64,000 bases of DNA from Rebecca billardiae RCC1528. Lineage: Eukaryota > Haptophyta. Where the stretch lies: positions 1,488,001 through 1,552,000 of the forward strand of contig OZ251230.1 in NCBI GenBank assembly GCA_965240325.2, read 5' to 3'. The notes below the pieces were generated by a model that saw only the letters and a list, made by a program, of their open reading frames with translations, was not told where the DNA came from and made no database searches. The position numbers and the translations under genes were made by a program. This document shows positions 11,180 to 20,460 of this stretch, piece after piece; within the stretch, counting starts at the first letter, position 1, and each line of letters opens with the position of its first letter.

Positions 11180-11639
11180 CGCCGAGGCCGCGCCCGGCCT
11201 CTCAGATGAGGCGCCGCCCGCGCAGCCGCCGCCGGCTGACGCGGGCGCTGACTTGGCCGCCGAGGCGGCAGCCGCCGCGCCCGCGCCGCCGCCAAAGAAG
11301 CGTGGCCGCAAGCCCAAGAGCGCGAGCCAACCGGCGGAGGCGGCGGAGGCGGCGGAGGCGGTTGTGGCCCCAGCGGCCAAGGCGAGTGCCACGCCGCCAG
11401 ATGCGGTGGCGCCCAAGCCCAAGCCTGCCAAGGCGGCGGCCCAGCCCAAAAAGCCCAAGAAGCCCAAGCCGACCGGGCTCGCTGCGCTCAAGGTGGTGGA
11501 GTTGCGCGAGGAGCTCTCAAAGCGCGGCCTCAAGACGAGCGGCCTCAAGGCGGTGCTCGTCGAGCGGCTGCAAGAGGCGATCGACGCGGAGAAGGCGGCA
11601 GGCTCGGGCGGAGGCGCTGACGCGGCCACGGGGGCATAA
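8187..11639 (+). CDS. Acidic SAP-domain, AT-hook-like protein
   Basis: Deduced exons 8187-9919, 10139-10319, 10516-10593 and 10764-11639 give 955 aa; introns of 219, 196 and 170 bp all run GTGCG...GCGCAG-like, and the second and third shift frame by compensating amounts. The C-terminus has a clear SAP helix-helix DNA-binding motif (LKVVELREELSKRGLKTSG then LKAVLVERLQEAI), preceded by a Lys/Pro/Ala tail with the AT-hook-like core RGRKP. The first half is very acidic (long Asp/Glu runs) with Gly- and Ala-rich homopolymers. Residues 1-25 are hydrophobic like a signal peptide, so a plastid nucleoid location is possible, but the N-terminal 150 residues are unconserved in look and could hide another intron. 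The middle (FWADAAPLPAL, NYCPFLK) is not a family I recognise. Confidence 0.75.
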
Positions 11640-11977
11640 CGGCCTGGCGTTCCGACCGTGGGCTGACCGCGGCGGTGGCGTGTGCTCAGCTGAAACGGCG
11701 TGGCAGTGCTGCTGCGGCCCGCCCCGGGCGTGGCGCCGGTGGCACTGGCAGTGGCCCGCGGGCCCCGCGCGGGACTCGGACGAATTGCCATCAGTTGCGG
11801 AGAGTGTCGTCGCGTGGCGGTCGGCGCTGTCACACCGCGCTGTATGATTATAATATGATATTCTCGTCGCTACTAGAGAGAGAGAGAGAGAGTCAGTCTC
11901 AGTCTGTCAGAGAGAGTGAGATTGATCGGAGTCAGATACTCATACTGATGACAGGCTGTACATAGTGTGTGTGTATG

Positions 11978-12015
<38 letters not shown>

Positions 12016-12053
12016 TATCTGAGCCTGACGCTTGTCCGATGCTGCCACGTCGT

Positions 12054-12087
<34 letters not shown>

Positions 12088-12618
12088 CTACTACGATTCA
12101 AGGCTATACTCAATACTGTCCGGTGTCTCAGTCTGACTCTGACGACGACTTCTCGGACTCGGACTCGGATGAGTCTGACTCTGAGCGGGCACTGATCTGC
12201 TGATCTGATCCGTGATGATTAAGCTATAGCGCTGTAAGCGCAGAGTCGTCCGGACTAGACGCGATCGCGGTACGGTCACTTCACAGTCGGCGAGCCGCGG
12301 CCCGGCGGCGGCCGGCGGCAGCCCGCCGCCGCCGGCCCGCGCCCGGGCCGCGCCGTCGGACTCCGCGGCGCCGGAGCCAGCCGTCGGGCGCCGAGCCGCA
12401 GCCGAGACGCCGGTGTCCGACGCGGGACGACCCGTGTCCCGTCCGGACCGGACACTGGTCCCGTTGGTCCGTGTCGGAGTGCGCGGTGCGGTATCGTCTA
12501 CGGTACTAAGTCTCGGGGGCCGAGCGCCAGCAGGCGGCGGGCGTCAGTCAGAACGGTTCGGTCAGTTTGTGGTCTAACATCAGCGCATTATGCGGCAGTG
12601 ACATGCAGTACTAAAATA
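11640..12618. other. Intergenic with TA and GA microsatellites
   Basis: Holds a GA-rich run at about 11876-11893, TA microsatellites at about 11973-12018 and 12055-12084 flanking a dispersed 37-bp element, and a very GC-rich unstructured block at 12290-12420. No gene seen. Confidence 0.6.
11973..12084. repeat. TA microsatellite split by dispersed element (copy 2)
   Basis: A TATA... array is interrupted at 12019-12055 by a block that begins CTGAGCCTGACGCTTGTCCG and ends GCTGCCACGTCGTTA. The same block is at 4021-4061. The TA array resumes directly after it, so the block either inserted into a TA array or seeded one. Confidence 0.8.
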
Positions 12619-13764
12619 TCACACGCTGCTGGCCAGGGCGCCGTGCGAGGAGATGCCGCTCAGCTTGAGTGCCAGCTCGTACCCGACAAGGGAGATCACA
12701 GACCTCGGCGCGTTCGCGAGCACGCGTGGCACGATGCCGCGGAGAAGGCCCGTCGTGGCGCTCCCGTGCTCGCGCACGACGTCGGCAAGGTGCGCTCCGA
12801 TCGAGCGCGGCTCCACTGAGCACTGCAGCCGCGACTTCAACGTGTCCAGCGGCGTGGTGATGCTCGCGGCTGCCGCGCCCGCGAGCGAGCCTGCGACAGC
12901 CTGCACAGCGACGCTGTCGCTGGGGTCTCGGCCAGCGAGGGCGCCCACCGCCTCTTTCGCGCGCTCGTAGGTGAGCCACCAGATCGCGGACGATGGCGAG
13001 GTCACGGCGATCGTGGCGCCCAGCCCTCGCCACAGGCCGAGGAACCCCTCCGTGCGGCAGATGTCGCGTGCCACCTGCATCCCGGTCGGCTGGACTGCCC
13101 TCCTGACGGCCTGCGGCGGGTCCGCGGCCGAGCTGGGAGGGCTGGAGGCGGGCGGGGCTCCGGTGACGATGCCGTGCACCTGCAGCCGCTGCGAAATCAG
13201 GTCGGCTGGGACCCACAGCAGCAGCGAGAGCATGTCTGCAAGCGCGCCTGCAAACAGGTACACTGAGTCGCGGTGCTCGCGCCCCGCCGGAGTCGAGAGC
13301 ATCGCTTCTTTGAGCACCGTGTAGCCCACGTACGTGCTCACCTCGCTGGGGAGGCCCCCGATAACCGACCAGCCGAACCCACGGTACAGCCCCAGCACGC
13401 CTTCCGACCTCACCACCGTGCGCATGTAGCTGAACGTCGAGCCCGGCACCGCGTTCGAGACTTGCTGCCGGCATTTCACCAGATCAAATGGATGGGTGAT
13501 CGAGCCTTCGACGAGCGAGGCGATGGAGATCCAGCCGACGAAGCGCACATATCGTCCCCCTCCGCCGCGCGTCACGTCACCAAATGGGTCCTCCTCCGAG
13601 CCATCGTCATGGCACGCGGCCCCGGTTGCTCTGCGCACGAGCGGCCGTGCGGCCATGGATCGTGGTCCACATCCAGCGTCCACGATGCCAGAAGAATTAT
13701 TCCGCCAATAAAGAACGCTCGTCCAAGGGCCGTCATCATCATCATCGAAACTCATCGCGAACAC
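12619..13764 (-). CDS. Mitochondrial carrier, SLC25A44-like
   Basis: A 381-aa single-exon member of the SLC25 six-helix carrier family, which moves metabolites across the mitochondrial inner membrane. All three signature repeats are visible: HPFDLVKCRQQ, VPADLISQRLQ and TPLDTLKSRLQ, each followed by a loop and a second helix. The middle signature with Ser-Gln-Arg in place of the usual basic residue resembles SLC25A44 and its plant relatives (branched-chain amino acid transport in mammals), so that subfamily is my best guess. The first 75 residues are not part of the carrier fold and may be leader; internal Met codons exist. Family is firm, substrate is inference. Confidence 0.9.
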   Translation of the reverse strand: MFAMSFDDDDDGPWTSVLYWRNNSSGIVDAGCGPRSMAARPLVRRATGAACHDDGSEEDPFGDVTRGGGGRYVRFVGWISIASLVEGSITHPFDLVKCRQQVSNAVPGSTFSYMRTVVRSEGVLGLYRGFGWSVIGGLPSEVSTYVGYTVLKEAMLSTPAGREHRDSVYLFAGALADMLSLLLWVPADLISQRLQVHGIVTGAPPASSPPSSAADPPQAVRRAVQPTGMQVARDICRTEGFLGLWRGLGATIAVTSPSSAIWWLTYERAKEAVGALAGRDPSDSVAVQAVAGSLAGAAAASITTPLDTLKSRLQCSVEPRSIGAHLADVVREHGSATTGLLRGIVPRVLANAPRSVISLVGYELALKLSGISSHGALASSV

Positions 13765-16316
13765 TATACTTTACGTACAATCAAGCCCTTGGTACAATCA
13801 TCATGATACTCGTTCAGTGGTTTGAGGTTGGGTGAGGGTGGTGGTTGGTTGGGGGCTGGCCAGGGTAGGGCTGGAGGCTTCGGCCGCCAGTCTGATCACC
13901 CGGAGCCCGTTATTATTTAAAGGGGGATTTATTATTTAAAGGGGAATTTATTATTACAATAAAGCCTACCAGTAGTACCAGTAGTGAGCAGTACAAGTAC
14001 GGATCGACACTACTAACTAGCTTACTCCGAGAGGCGCGGGAGCGGCTCGGCTGCAATGTGAATGTGCCGGCAGTCACCAGTAGCAGTGGCTGTGGGAGCG
14101 TCGCGTCGTACATTGCTATAAAGTGTCGACCGATGAGAGTGAGAGACGGTCCAAGTTCTGTCAGTGAGTGTGTGGCCGCGGTCACAGCCCTCGAATGTAG
14201 ATAGGGGGGCCAAACCGCCCATTTAAAAATGAAAAGCAAAGTCGCGTCGCATTTTCGCTCCGCCCTCGGCCTTTTAGGGTGGCGCGGAGCCTTTTTCTCG
14301 GACCTCGCTCGAAAATCGAGCTCCGACGCCTTCGGGCGCTCAGAGCTCGGTTCCGCTCCAGACGAGCGGCCGGAGGCAGTGGACCGCCGCGCGCTCGCGA
14401 CCTCTGAGACGCCGAGATGGTCTCGGGTGCGCGCGCGCGTGACGCTGGTGGGCGCTACTGACCCGTGCCTTTGCGCCACCAGCGGCTCACCACCCGCTTC
14501 TTGGCCACCTCGCGCCGTGCGCGGCGCGCGTCGGCCGGCTTGAATTGGTGCGCTGCGTACGCCCGCTACGCTACCGCACGGTGTGGCGCATGATCAACTC
14601 GGACCAATGAGATCGATGCTCGGACCAATCGTCCATGTATGTCTGTGAATGCCCAGCTCGCCTAACCTGCCCTACTGCGCCGGAATCGCCGTCAGCAGAC
14701 CGGCGCGAGCTCGCGCACAGCACCTCCGCGGAGCTCGCAACTGTCATGTTCCGCTTGTAGGGCCCGTGTTTGCACCTGCCGTGGCACTTGCGATGGTCAG
14801 TACGTTGGGTATGGGTCACATGTGCCCTCTGATGGCGTCTGGGCGCCTCCCATTCGCCTCTCAGGACGTCGCGGACGTGCTCGCAGGCAGCGGTTGGCTC
14901 ATTCGACAGGTCCGACGTGCACTCGACCGTGCCTGCAAGCGCGCCCCTGTGACGCTCATGCCTGCAGAAGCAGATGCAGATGGGCCCTCATGCACCCTGG
15001 TGCGCCCAAGACCGGCGGGAGCGTCAGAGACCGTCTCAATCTTGACACCTTGCACACGCCGGCGCTTGACGTTGGGCTCCGCGCAGCCAGCCAGGAGCGC
15101 CGAACAGCGCCGGATCAGCCTCTGTAGGCCGAATATCCGCCCCTAAGCCCGGAACTAGCGCGGAACAGGGTAGTGCGTACCTATGTGGACCAATCCCATC
15201 CAGCCTGGTTTGGTGCAGACACGCCAGCCACCGCCTGGAGCAGACGTTTGCTGCCGAATCGCATGCTCGGCACTGTGCCGCACTGCGACGACGACAGATT
15301 TGACCTGCCTCGTAGGTCTCGGCCAGGGAGCGGTGACGGTTGGCTCGAGTGACTTTAAACCTTGACTATGACCGAGAGCACTCCCGGGCTGAGGACGTGG
15401 GGCCGGTGCTTTGGGTCTAATATGTCTGCAATACGCCGTACGCGTGGCCGTATACACAGTCTGAAAACGTATCTCGCAGCTCGAGATCAGATGAGGCTGT
15501 ATTCATCAGCATGGCGCCTATATACACAGTGGGTATGTAACGATCGGTGGCTTCTAGGAAACTACATATTTGACAGCCTGCCAGTACACAGCCTATATCG
15601 CATGTTGGGACCTGCTGCTGCTGGGGACTCAGAACGATCTCGCTGAGATGCTCTAACAAAGTGAGGTCGACATGGTCTATATGTCACATATAGGACGACC
15701 GTTATATGCCGTTTCCAATAAGTTCAGGCTCATTCTAATAAGTAAATATGCTAGCCGTTACGCCCTATATTCAGGGTATGTGCACCTGATTTTTTTACAT
15801 GGCCGGCCCAGACCCCTCCAGAGGGCAAATGATCCAGCCCGAAATCAGCTCTAAACACTCGCTAGGACCCGCGCTCGTGGCCGTCAGTAACGCTACAGTG
15901 CCACTTTGGCCCCCCTAATGTAGACGCAGTGCTGAGCCTCAGAGTGCACTGTTGTCTGTTGCTCCCAGGTATTTTAAAAATCGATAACCGACGCTGCTGC
16001 CACTGACACTGACCAGCGTGAGTGAGCGTCGCGTGATGCGTATTGCGTTTCGGCAACCGCCTCGCGTTGAAGTCCCACACATGCCACAATGTCGTCAGGC
16101 ATGGTGCCGAGACCCGCGCAAAACATATATACTGCGCTTATCCAGCCTCCGAAGGTCGGGAGGAGCCGGCCGTGCACCGTGCCACGCGCCTCTTCCTCAA
16201 GTCTTGGACTTGGTCCGATCGGCTCGGGCCGGCGACGGTCGGTGCGTGACGCGACTGTCCCGCTTGCCAGGCACCCGTGGTGCTGGTCTCTCCGCGGCGG
16301 CCAGCGCATCTTGTCA
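13765..16316. other. Intergenic, no gene seen
   Basis: A 2.5-kb gap. At 13912-13950 there is a direct repeat of TTATTATTTAAAGGGG. Several 60-190-codon ORFs occur on both strands, but none has a domain, compositional bias or partner that supports coding. Confidence 0.5.
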
Positions 16317-17450
16317 TCAGATGAAGGGGTACAGCATGTACTGCAGATAGAACAGATCCCAGATGCCACGGTAGAAGCGCTTGATGCTCGCCATCGACTT
16401 GTCATCCAGCGCCGCGTACGTGCGCGACAGCTTGGCGGCCAGCAGCGAGTGGCCGACAGCCATCGGCACGCGGCGGAACATGCCCGCTGGCGTGCCGAGC
16501 GCGAGCGCGACCGCGCACGCGTACGCCGCACCGAGGGCCGTACACGCGCCCTTCGCGACGGCTCGGACGCCGTAGCGCGTGGCGAATGTGCTCACCTTGT
16601 ACGCGGCGTCGCCCACCACGTCCGGCAGGTCCTTTGTCACCGCGATCACCGCGGCGAACACCGTCATGAACGGCGCGATGAAGCACACCACCGGGCTCCA
16701 CGCGAACGGCACGCCGATGGCCTCGCGCACGGCGTAGTACACGCCGAAGTTGAGGAGGAAGCCGCGGACGGTGGAGATGATGAGCCCCGCGGCGATCGGG
16801 AAGCGCTTCAGCTGCACCGGCGGCACCGAGTACAGACCGCCCACCGCCAGGCCGAGCGCATACAGGCCGAAGATGAGGGGCGAGAAAGTGCGGTGCACGA
16901 GGGTGAGGCCGCCCGCGAGGCAGCCGAGCACGATCACCCACGCGGTGCTCGGCGAGATCTCGCCCGCGGCGATGGGAAGGAACGGCTTGTTGATTTTGTC
17001 CACGTCCACGTCGTAGATCTGGTTGATGCCCACGATGTACGCATTGCCCAGCAGTAGCGAGAGCAAGCCGACCAGCGCCTGCGGCACGAGCCGCAGCGAG
17101 ATGGCTGACGGGTGCTCGAAGAGCGCGCGAGTGACGCCGGCAAACGACGCCAGGATGGTGCCACGAATCGTGTGCGGTCGCGTGAACTTGTACCACGGGC
17201 CTAACCAGCGCGAGCTCTCGGTTGCCTCGACGGCACTCTGCAGCGTGTCGTCGTCATTTGGCACGTCGCCAAGCGGCGCGCCATTGCCTGGTGCGGCGGC
17301 GTCGGCGGCGACGAGCCGGGCGCGGCGTGTGTGCGAGTGCACTCCCGTGTGCAGCAGCGGGCGCCGCGACAGCCCCACTGCCGTGAGCGCGGACGCGCTC
17401 GTCGCGAGCTGCAGCGCGAGGCAGCACACGGCCACTCGACGCGCCATCAT
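16317..17450 (-). CDS. HST: Homogentisate solanesyltransferase (plastoquinone synthesis)
   Basis: A UbiA-family membrane prenyltransferase; the homogentisate enzymes of this group act at the plastid envelope. I favour HST (joins a solanesyl chain to homogentisate for plastoquinone-9) over the tocopherol phytyltransferase because the second motif reads TKDLPDVVGDAAYKVSTFAT and the C-terminus ends FYRGIWDLFYLQYMLYPFI, both HST-like. The first Asp-rich motif is NQIYDVDVDKINKPFLP, and about eight or nine hydrophobic helices can be picked out. The frame is open to an ATG at 17507, but the Met pair at 17450/17447 starts a clean signal peptide (MARRVAVCCLALQLATSASA) followed by a basic transit-like stretch, as needed for a complex plastid, so I start there (377 aa). 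Single exon. Confidence 0.88.
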   Translation of the reverse strand: MMARRVAVCCLALQLATSASALTAVGLSRRPLLHTGVHSHTRRARLVAADAAAPGNGAPLGDVPNDDDTLQSAVEATESSRWLGPWYKFTRPHTIRGTILASFAGVTRALFEHPSAISLRLVPQALVGLLSLLLGNAYIVGINQIYDVDVDKINKPFLPIAAGEISPSTAWVIVLGCLAGGLTLVHRTFSPLIFGLYALGLAVGGLYSVPPVQLKRFPIAAGLIISTVRGFLLNFGVYYAVREAIGVPFAWSPVVCFIAPFMTVFAAVIAVTKDLPDVVGDAAYKVSTFATRYGVRAVAKGACTALGAAYACAVALALGTPAGMFRRVPMAVGHSLLAAKLSRTYAALDDKSMASIKRFYRGIWDLFYLQYMLYPFI

Positions 17451-17507
17451 CAGCAGCGCTTGCCGAGCACTCCCGAACGTCCGGCGTTTGCACCCCACCG
17501 GACGCAC

Positions 17508-20100
17508 GAATGGCGCAACCGGACCCGCTCACGATTCACGAACGCGACGAACCTCATGATCAGCACCAAAAGGGAACCAAGAATATGAATGAGCGCCCTA
17601 TTTCTGATTACTTTTCGGCCCAAACCACAGCCTTCACATCTCTTCGCTCAAAGTTGCGATGATGACGCATCGTTTGGAGAACATTACTTGGCTGCTCCCA
17701 GCTGTTCGTCGCTTGCGAGCACCGAACCGAGCCGGAAAGCCAAGGGCGGTTGCAAAAGCGTACCCCGTACACGTCCGAACCGGTTACCGGTTGGAAGGCG
17801 AGACGTGCAGCGCAAAGGGCACTGGTGCGATGTGTTGCATCGGCGGGGAGGGGGCGGGGGGGGAGGGCACGCGCCATCCCGGGCCGAGGCTTGCCTGCGA
17901 TCGCCACCTCTCCGCGCTCGCGCTGGCGCAACATCCGGTTCGCTCTCCCACCCACGCACATGGTGTCGAGAGCAGTCGGTCGTTGTGCGCGCGCATCCGT
18001 CCGTTGAAGCCGACCGGGGCCGAGGCGGGACCACTTGCTGCTGATCCGCTGGCGCATTCGCGCAAGGCGGGCCGCGGGTGGTACTCCGTTTGCAGAGTAT
18101 GCCGGTAGGTATGTGCGTGCGCCAGGCACGCACCGTCATCCCTTGGGAGGCACTCGTCTCGCGGCGCGCGGCCGCCAGCCGCCGTGTCGCTGGCCACGCC
18201 TTGCGACCGCCGAGCCGTGCAGGCTGCAGCAGTGCAGCACGTGCAAAAAAGGCTAGGCAGGGCCACTCCCGCGAGTCTGAGAGGCCACCAGGGCTCTCAA
18301 AGTTGCCACAGACGGGCTCAGCTTCGCCCCCGCTGTGTTGCGGCAACCGAGTCTGTACCCAGCCACCCTCGCCGCTGACGAGTGATGCGAGCAAGAGGGT
18401 GTGACGACGACCGTGCGAGCCCGAGCGCAGCGGTCCGGCGCAGCTGTCCGGGTCCAGTCTGCTCGGCACCAACGAGGGCGATGGAGGCAAGCACGCTCGG
18501 CGTCGCGACGTCTCGCCTGCCAACGCCCCACTTCGACGCCATTGGCCAGCTCGCTTGTGAGATCTGCCTGCTGCTGCTCCTCGTCAGGCAGCCGAGGCGC
18601 GCCCTCGGCAAGCTGAGGCGCGCGGACGGACGGAGCGGCGAGGGCCGCTCCGAGCAGCGCTACGAGCCACGGATGTCCTTCTCGCGACGCGCGGGCAGTA
18701 CGCCGACGCAGATGTGGAGCTGATGGTGCACTCAGCGCAGCGGCTCGGGGGCGCTTACGAGCCGCCTACTGCCAGCTGTGGGCAAGAGCGGTGCGCACCC
18801 GTAACCACCCGCGGCCGAGTGCGTGCGCGCTGCTGCGTACTACTGCTATTGTAGTGGCGTGAACAGCGGCGATTCTTCTGAGGCGTGTGGTGTCTTGATC
18901 CGCTCCAACAGCGCATCTGCCAGCATTGCGTGCGATGCGCGGGTGCAGTTAGCCTGGCCGCGTCCGACGCAGCAGCTGTGCACCAGCAGGCGGCCCGTGC
19001 CGCACGCAGCTGGCAGCTTGTCGAGGCTGCTGCCAGTACGCACCGACGGCCGCCGTGCCCGCGTGCTGCGACAGGCGGGTGGCACCGGCCAGACTGCTTG
19101 TGCATCGGCCGTAGCAGCAAGCCAGGCTGTGTCTCGCAGCATCGCGTAGATGCTCTCGTGTCCTCCCCGGGAAGCTGGCCAGGCGCCGGGCGGCTCTCGT
19201 TGGCTGCCCACAGCGCGGGTGCAGGCAGTGCGGAATGGACAACTGGCCGCGGCGGCTCCGCGCGCGGTCGCCGTTGGGTGCCCTGCTCGCTGCGGACCAC
19301 GCGCCCAGGCTCGCGGTGCCCCACACGGCTTGGTTAGCTGGGCATCAAGCATGCTGTGCTGCCGCCTGCTCACAGCTGTAGGCACGCCGCTGTGATGTGC
19401 TCTCTGCCCATCTGACTTGAAATGTAAACTGAGGGCTCGGTCACAGGTAAGTCAGGCGCGTGGCGCGCGAGCAGTTGCGGAGCAGGGTTTGGGGGCGGCC
19501 GCCCGTCGCAGGGGGCTACAAAGTGGCCCTTGCCCACCCACGAGTGAGTCCGCACACACCCCCGGCATGGCGGCCAGAGACCTGCCAGCTGACAGCAGCG
19601 CACCGCGCTGGGTGCCGCACGGCCGGCTGGCGGACCGGCGCGTCAGACGATCAAGCCCGGGGGCGATGGGAAAATGGAGCACGGCCGTCAAGGGCAACCT
19701 CAGCCACGTAGGCCGCCCGGCTCTACACTCTGTGCAGCGGAGGGGGTCCGGGCAGGCTACAGCTCGTGTGGGGCGGCCAACAGCCACCAGTGTGGGGGTG
19801 AACTCCGCCGAGGACGCCCATCCCGTCCGGCGTGGGAGCCGGCGGGAGCGACCGAGCTCTCAAGAGCGGGAGGTGAGCGGCCGGGTGGGTTTCCAGGGTT
19901 CATCACGAGCAGTTAATTACGCTCCGCAGACGGTCCGACCGACAATCTACCGGGTTCTTCTCATCTCCGACCTCCGTCGAAGCGCCGCCGGCACAGTAGA
20001 TAACGCTCATCGATGGTTGGCAGGGGCGTTCTGGAGTGCCTCCGGCAGTCTTTCCAGATCTACGATTCTACTCATTCTATGATTTACACTGAATGGAGTA
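17508..20100. other. Intergenic, gene-poor
   Basis: GC-moderate DNA with overlapping ORFs on both strands up to about 280 codons, none with a recognisable motif. Base composition is unlike the neighbouring genes. I found no support for a gene. Confidence 0.45.
20073..20086 (+). repeat. Dispersed repeat CATTCTATGATTTA (partial copy)
   Basis: These 14 bases match the start of a 31-bp repeat at 24864-24894 (plus) and 62717-62747 (minus). It lies just downstream of the broken gene at 20101-20460. Confidence 0.5.
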
Positions 20101-20460
20101 ACGGAGGATGTCGGAGCGCGTTGGCAGCGGGTGAGGGAGTCGCCGTCGCCGATGATGATCACACGGAGGTAGTAGGCGCCCAGGGATGCCGCTGTATTTG
20201 CAGTCGTCGCCGGCCTTGGTCATCATGTAGTTGCCCGCGTCGTCGTCCGAGGCTGTTCAAGTTGATGCCGTAGTGCAGGTAGTGGATGTGGTCGCCTTGG
20301 CCGGTGTGCGCGGCCTTGGTCTTGCCGAGTTGAGGGAGTAGTCGCCCTTGCCGTTGAGGAAGTAGTCGCCCTTGCCGTTGAGGAGGTCGTCGCCCTTGCC
20401 GTTGAGGAAGTCGTCGCCCTGGCCGCTGAGGATCAGGATGCCTGCGCTGCCCGACTGGGC
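20101..20460 (-). pseudogene. Broken Gly/Asp octapeptide-repeat gene
   Basis: Read on the minus strand from 20460, one frame gives AQSGSAGILILSGQGDDFLN then three more 8-residue units (GKGDDLLN, GKGDYFLN, GKGDYSLN). Coding-like sequence then continues only by changing frame three times: GKTKAAHTGQGDHIHYLHYG, then DDDAGNYMMTKAGDDCKYSG, then AYYLRVIIIGDGDSLTR. No GT-AG pair sits at the changes, so frameshift decay is the simplest reading. The GxGDDxLxG pattern recalls calcium-binding RTX-type repeats, but the period is 8 not 9, so this is only a resemblance. A frame stop lies just upstream near 20490. It is probably a decayed gene or a decayed mobile-element copy. Confidence 0.5.

Noticed and set aside
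11973-12084. Telomere or centromere repeat
   Set aside because: Only TA dinucleotides with one embedded element; no telomere-type hexamers or long satellite.
16089-17057. 322-codon frame antisense to HST
   Set aside because: Shadow of the prenyltransferase; Arg/His-rich translation with no domain.
19417-20082. 221-codon plus-strand ORF
   Set aside because: Ser/Arg/Gly-rich with no structure or motif, overlaps other frames; typical of random GC-rich DNA.
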